In this document: in pieces, positions 5,449-7,769 of the stretch | Position numbering within the stretch: the first letter of the stretch is position 1 | Layout: each line of letters begins with the position of its first letter | Origin: Cytophagales bacterium | Lineage (GTDB): Bacteria; Bacteroidota; Bacteroidia; Cytophagales; Cyclobacteriaceae | Length of the DNA stretch: 7,769 bases | Assembly: GCA_029262955.1 (NCBI GenBank) | Contig: JAJCYL010000295.1 | Location: 1 to 7,769, forward strand | Reading direction: 5' to 3' | The notes under the pieces: model-generated | Told to the model about the DNA's origin: nothing | The model's database searches: none | Seen by the model: the letters and a program-made list of their open reading frames with translations, nothing else | Position numbers and translations under genes: made by a program

Positions 5449-6522
5449 TTGATAAAGCGAATAAATTACTTGTCATATGTAGCTCTTTTAGGGTTTTTTT
5501 GGCAGTGTTCAGGGAAGGCTGGTAATGGAGAAAGTAGTGTTGAGCGAACCAATACTCTGTTAACCGTAGAAGCAGTTGTGCTGCAACCACAACATCTCGA
5601 AAATAAAATCACTACAACGGGAACGATCCTGGCCAACGAAGAGGTTGATTTAAAAAGTGAGATTAATGGAAGGGTGGTTAGTATAAATTTTGAAGGAGGA
5701 TCTCGCATAAAAAGGGGACAACTTTTAGTGAAGTTGGATGATAGTGACCTTAAGGCACAATTGAAGAAATTGAAGGTAGAGGTGGAGTATGCGAAACAGG
5801 GTTCGTCCAGACAAGCGCAATTAATGGAAGTTAGTGCGACAACCCAGGAAGTTTATGATGCGGCTTTGAATAGATTGAAAATTGCCCAGGCTGATATTGA
5901 ACTAGTAACAGTACAAATAGATAAAACTGAAATAAGAGCGCCGTTTAATGGGGTCATTGGTCTAAGGCAGGTAAGTGAAGGCAGTTACCTGACCCCAGCC
6001 AGCATCATATCCCAGTTTCAGGAAATAGACCCAGTTAAGGTAGAGTTTAAAGTACCAGAAAAATATGCTGGCAGAGTAACCGACGGAATGAAGGTAAACT
6101 ACAAGGTAACCAGTTCGAACAAAGAATTTTCTGGTATTGTTTACGCGGTTGAGCCAAGAATTGACGCAAATACCAGAACTGTAACAGTTAGAGCCAAAAC
6201 TTCGAACCCGAAGTTTGAATTATTTCCTGGTGGTTTTGCTGAAATTGATATTGTTCTGGAGGTATTGGAGAATGCGTTAGTCGTACCGTCACAGGCAGTC
6301 ATTCCAGAACTAAATGGTCAGGTAGTATATCTTTACAAAAGCGGCAAAGCGAAACAAGTAGCTGTCGAGGTGGGGGTAAGGGCTGAACGAACAATTCATT
6401 TGTCTTCTGGTGTTATGCCAAGAGATACGGTGATTACTACGGGTTTACTACAGCTGAAGGACGATTTGCCAATTGAGATTAAGAGTTTGATTGATAATGA
6501 TAACGTTCAAAATTTGCCATGA
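5449..6522 (+). CDS. RND efflux periplasmic adaptor subunit (AcrA/MexA-like membrane fusion protein), probable lipoprotein
   Basis: This 357-residue protein links an RND permease to an outer-membrane channel. A short basic N-terminus (KR) and hydrophobic stretch YLSYVALLGFF lead to C20 in FWQC, a probable lipidation site although the lipobox is atypical. The first half of the lipoyl-like barrel-sandwich domain is at 64-98 (VDLKSEINGRVVSINFEGG, RIKRGQLLVKLDD). A short coiled-coil hairpin (about 99-157) separates it from the second half, TEIRAPFNGVIGLRQVSEGSYL (160-181). The beta-barrel spans about 195-270, with the family block VEPRIDANTRTVTVRAK and FPGGFAEI, and the membrane-proximal domain runs about 275-345 (VVPSQAVI, VITTGLLQLKDDLPI). 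TTG 5449 is chosen because an in-frame TAA immediately precedes it and a later TTG (5470) would lose the basic residues. The stop overlaps the permease start by four bases (ATGA). The transported substrate is not predictable. Confidence 0.92.
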   Translation: MIKRINYLSYVALLGFFWQCSGKAGNGESSVERTNTLLTVEAVVLQPQHLENKITTTGTILANEEVDLKSEINGRVVSINFEGGSRIKRGQLLVKLDDSDLKAQLKKLKVEVEYAKQGSSRQAQLMEVSATTQEVYDAALNRLKIAQADIELVTVQIDKTEIRAPFNGVIGLRQVSEGSYLTPASIISQFQEIDPVKVEFKVPEKYAGRVTDGMKVNYKVTSSNKEFSGIVYAVEPRIDANTRTVTVRAKTSNPKFELFPGGFAEIDIVLEVLENALVVPSQAVIPELNGQVVYLYKSGKAKQVAVEVGVRAERTIHLSSGVMPRDTVITTGLLQLKDDLPIEIKSLIDNDNVQNLP

Positions 6523-7769
6523 ATATAGCATCAGTAAGTATTGAAAGACCCGTTTTTGCCACTGTTATGTCAATTCTCATTGTCATATTTGGTATTATAG
6601 GGTATTCCTTTCTTGGTGTTAGGGAATATCCGAGTGTTGACCCGCCTATTGTATCGGTATCAACGAGTTATACTGGTGCCAATTCGGACGTTATCGAATC
6701 TCAGATTACAGAACCTCTGGAAGAAGCTATCAATGGAATCGCGGGAATAAAGAGGTTAACATCTACAAGTAGTGATGGTAGGAGTTCCATACGAGTGGAA
6801 TTTGATTTGGGCGTTGATATGGAAGCTGCTGCCAACGATGTAAGAGATAAAGTGTCAGGGGCTGTTCGAAATTTACCACCTGACACCGATCCGCCAGTAA
6901 TTTCTAAATCTGATGCAGATGCACAAACCATTGTTGCACTGACCGTACAAAGCGATCAGAGAACTCTGATGGAACTGTCTGAAATTGGAAACACAATGTT
7001 TAAAGAGCGGTTGCAAACTATTCCAGGGGTTAGCCAGATAAGAATATGGGGAGATAAGAAATTTTCGATGCGATTGTTTATAGACCCCGATAAACTGGCA
7101 GCTTATGGTTTAACTCCTCTTGACGTTAGTGATGCCTTGAGTCGTGAAAACATAGAACTACCCACAGGAAGAATTGAAGGTTATAATACTGAACTCTCAA
7201 TCCGAACTCTTGGTCGCCTGACCACAGAGGATGAATTCAACAATATGATCATTAAGGAAGAGGATGGGGCTGTCATTAAAATGATGGACATAGGGAAGGC
7301 AGAGCTATCGCCCGAGAATGAAAGAAGTATAATGCGAGGAAATGGAGTCATTCCGCAAATAGGTATAGCACTAACACCCCAACCCGGGACCAACTATATC
7401 GCCATTGCAGATGAGTTCTATAAAAGGGTTGAACAGATAAAGAAAGAGCTGCCGGATGATATTCAGTTAGGTGTAGCCTTGGATTACACTACTAGTATCA
7501 GAGAAGGAATATTGGAGGTAAAAGAGACCATATTGATTGCTTTTGGGCTTGTACTAATCGTAATTTTCACTTTTTTAAGAAGCTGGAGAACCACAATGAT
7601 TCCGGTCATTGCTATCCCTATTTCCTTGATTGGGGCCTTCTTCATCATGTATATAATGGATTTCTCAGTCAATATCCTGAGTCTTTTGGGTATTGTTTTG
7701 GCTACAGGGCTGGTGGTAGATGATGCCATTGTGGTCATGGAAAATATCTATTCTAAGATTGAAAAGGGG
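6519..7769 (+). CDS. RND-family efflux permease (AcrB/HAE1-like), N-terminal 417 residues; continues past window
   Basis: The reading frame is open from ATG 6519 to the last base, giving 417 codons of a protein that is usually about 1000-1050 residues. It is the proton-driven inner-membrane pump of a tripartite efflux system. The N-terminus SVSIERPVFATVMSILIVIF is the standard cytoplasmic tip and first membrane helix. REYPSVDPPIVSVSTSYTGAN and ITEPLEEAINGIAGI begin the periplasmic porter domain. The LTPQPGTNY segment precedes TM2 (about 337-356), TM3 (about 363-383) and TM4 (about 388-410). TM4 carries the proton-relay pair D401-D402 in GLVVDDAIVV, equivalent to D407/D408 of E. coli AcrB. The partner lysine and second half are outside the window. 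The ATGA overlap with the adaptor gene shows tight translational coupling. It is clearly HAE1-like rather than a metal (CusA) type as far as can be judged from this half. Confidence 0.96.
   Translation, partial: MNIASVSIERPVFATVMSILIVIFGIIGYSFLGVREYPSVDPPIVSVSTSYTGANSDVIESQITEPLEEAINGIAGIKRLTSTSSDGRSSIRVEFDLGVDMEAAANDVRDKVSGAVRNLPPDTDPPVISKSDADAQTIVALTVQSDQRTLMELSEIGNTMFKERLQTIPGVSQIRIWGDKKFSMRLFIDPDKLAAYGLTPLDVSDALSRENIELPTGRIEGYNTELSIRTLGRLTTEDEFNNMIIKEEDGAVIKMMDIGKAELSPENERSIMRGNGVIPQIGIALTPQPGTNYIAIADEFYKRVEQIKKELPDDIQLGVALDYTTSIREGILEVKETILIAFGLVLIVIFTFLRSWRTTMIPVIAIPISLIGAFFIMYIMDFSVNILSLLGIVLATGLVVDDAIVVMENIYSKIEKG

Noticed and set aside
1..7769. Mobile element, CRISPR array, tRNA, rRNA or defence system
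   Set aside because: No transposase, repeat-spacer pattern, cloverleaf or toxin/nuclease cluster was seen; nearly all bases are accounted for by housekeeping, envelope and efflux genes.

Overview
The window (7769 bp, moderately AT-rich) carries seven protein-coding genes, all on the + strand, and almost no non-coding sequence. It looks like a chromosomal segment of a Bacteroidota bacterium, probably a free-living member of the Cytophagales/Flammeovirgaceae type. The reasons are a DUF2851 protein (a family I know mainly from Bacteroidetes), a long-form class-2 PyrF, a Bacteroidetes-style LolA, a lipoprotein RND adaptor, two TAnnTTTG promoter-like elements, and no convincing Shine-Dalgarno sequence in front of any gene. 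The lineage call is inference from protein style, not from a marker gene.

Layout. Positions 2-598 are the 3' end of a DNA translocase gene (ftsK/spoIIIE family). It is followed after 15 bp by a LolA-type periplasmic lipoprotein carrier (614-1252). A rho-independent terminator (1277-1305) closes this pair and ends three bases before the start codon of pyrF (1309-2127). pyrF begins a tight run: a DUF2851 gene (2130-3404, GTG start, 2-bp gap), a multi-pass membrane protein of unknown function (3404-4645, sharing one base with the previous stop codon), and, after 9 bp, a NeuD/PglD-like sugar O-acyltransferase (4655-5293). The 9-bp gap and the preceding stop codon contain a TAATTTTG element that could serve as a separate promoter. 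A 155-bp gap (5294-5448) holds the second TAATTTTG element and small repeats. After it comes an RND efflux pair: a lipoprotein periplasmic adaptor (5449-6522, TTG start) and the inner-membrane RND permease (6519 to the window end, ATGA overlap, open at its 3' end).

How the genes relate. ftsK-lolA is a chromosome-segregation/envelope pair whose adjacency is also seen in gammaproteobacteria. pyrF supplies UMP, the precursor of UDP-sugars. The membrane protein and the acyltransferase could act on a surface glycan, but this is inferred only from architecture and position. The adaptor and permease form two thirds of a tripartite efflux pump; no outer-membrane channel gene is visible, and it may lie downstream.

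I see no mobile element, CRISPR array, tRNA, rRNA or defence system. The least understood parts are the DUF2851 protein, the membrane protein, and the terminator that abuts pyrF.
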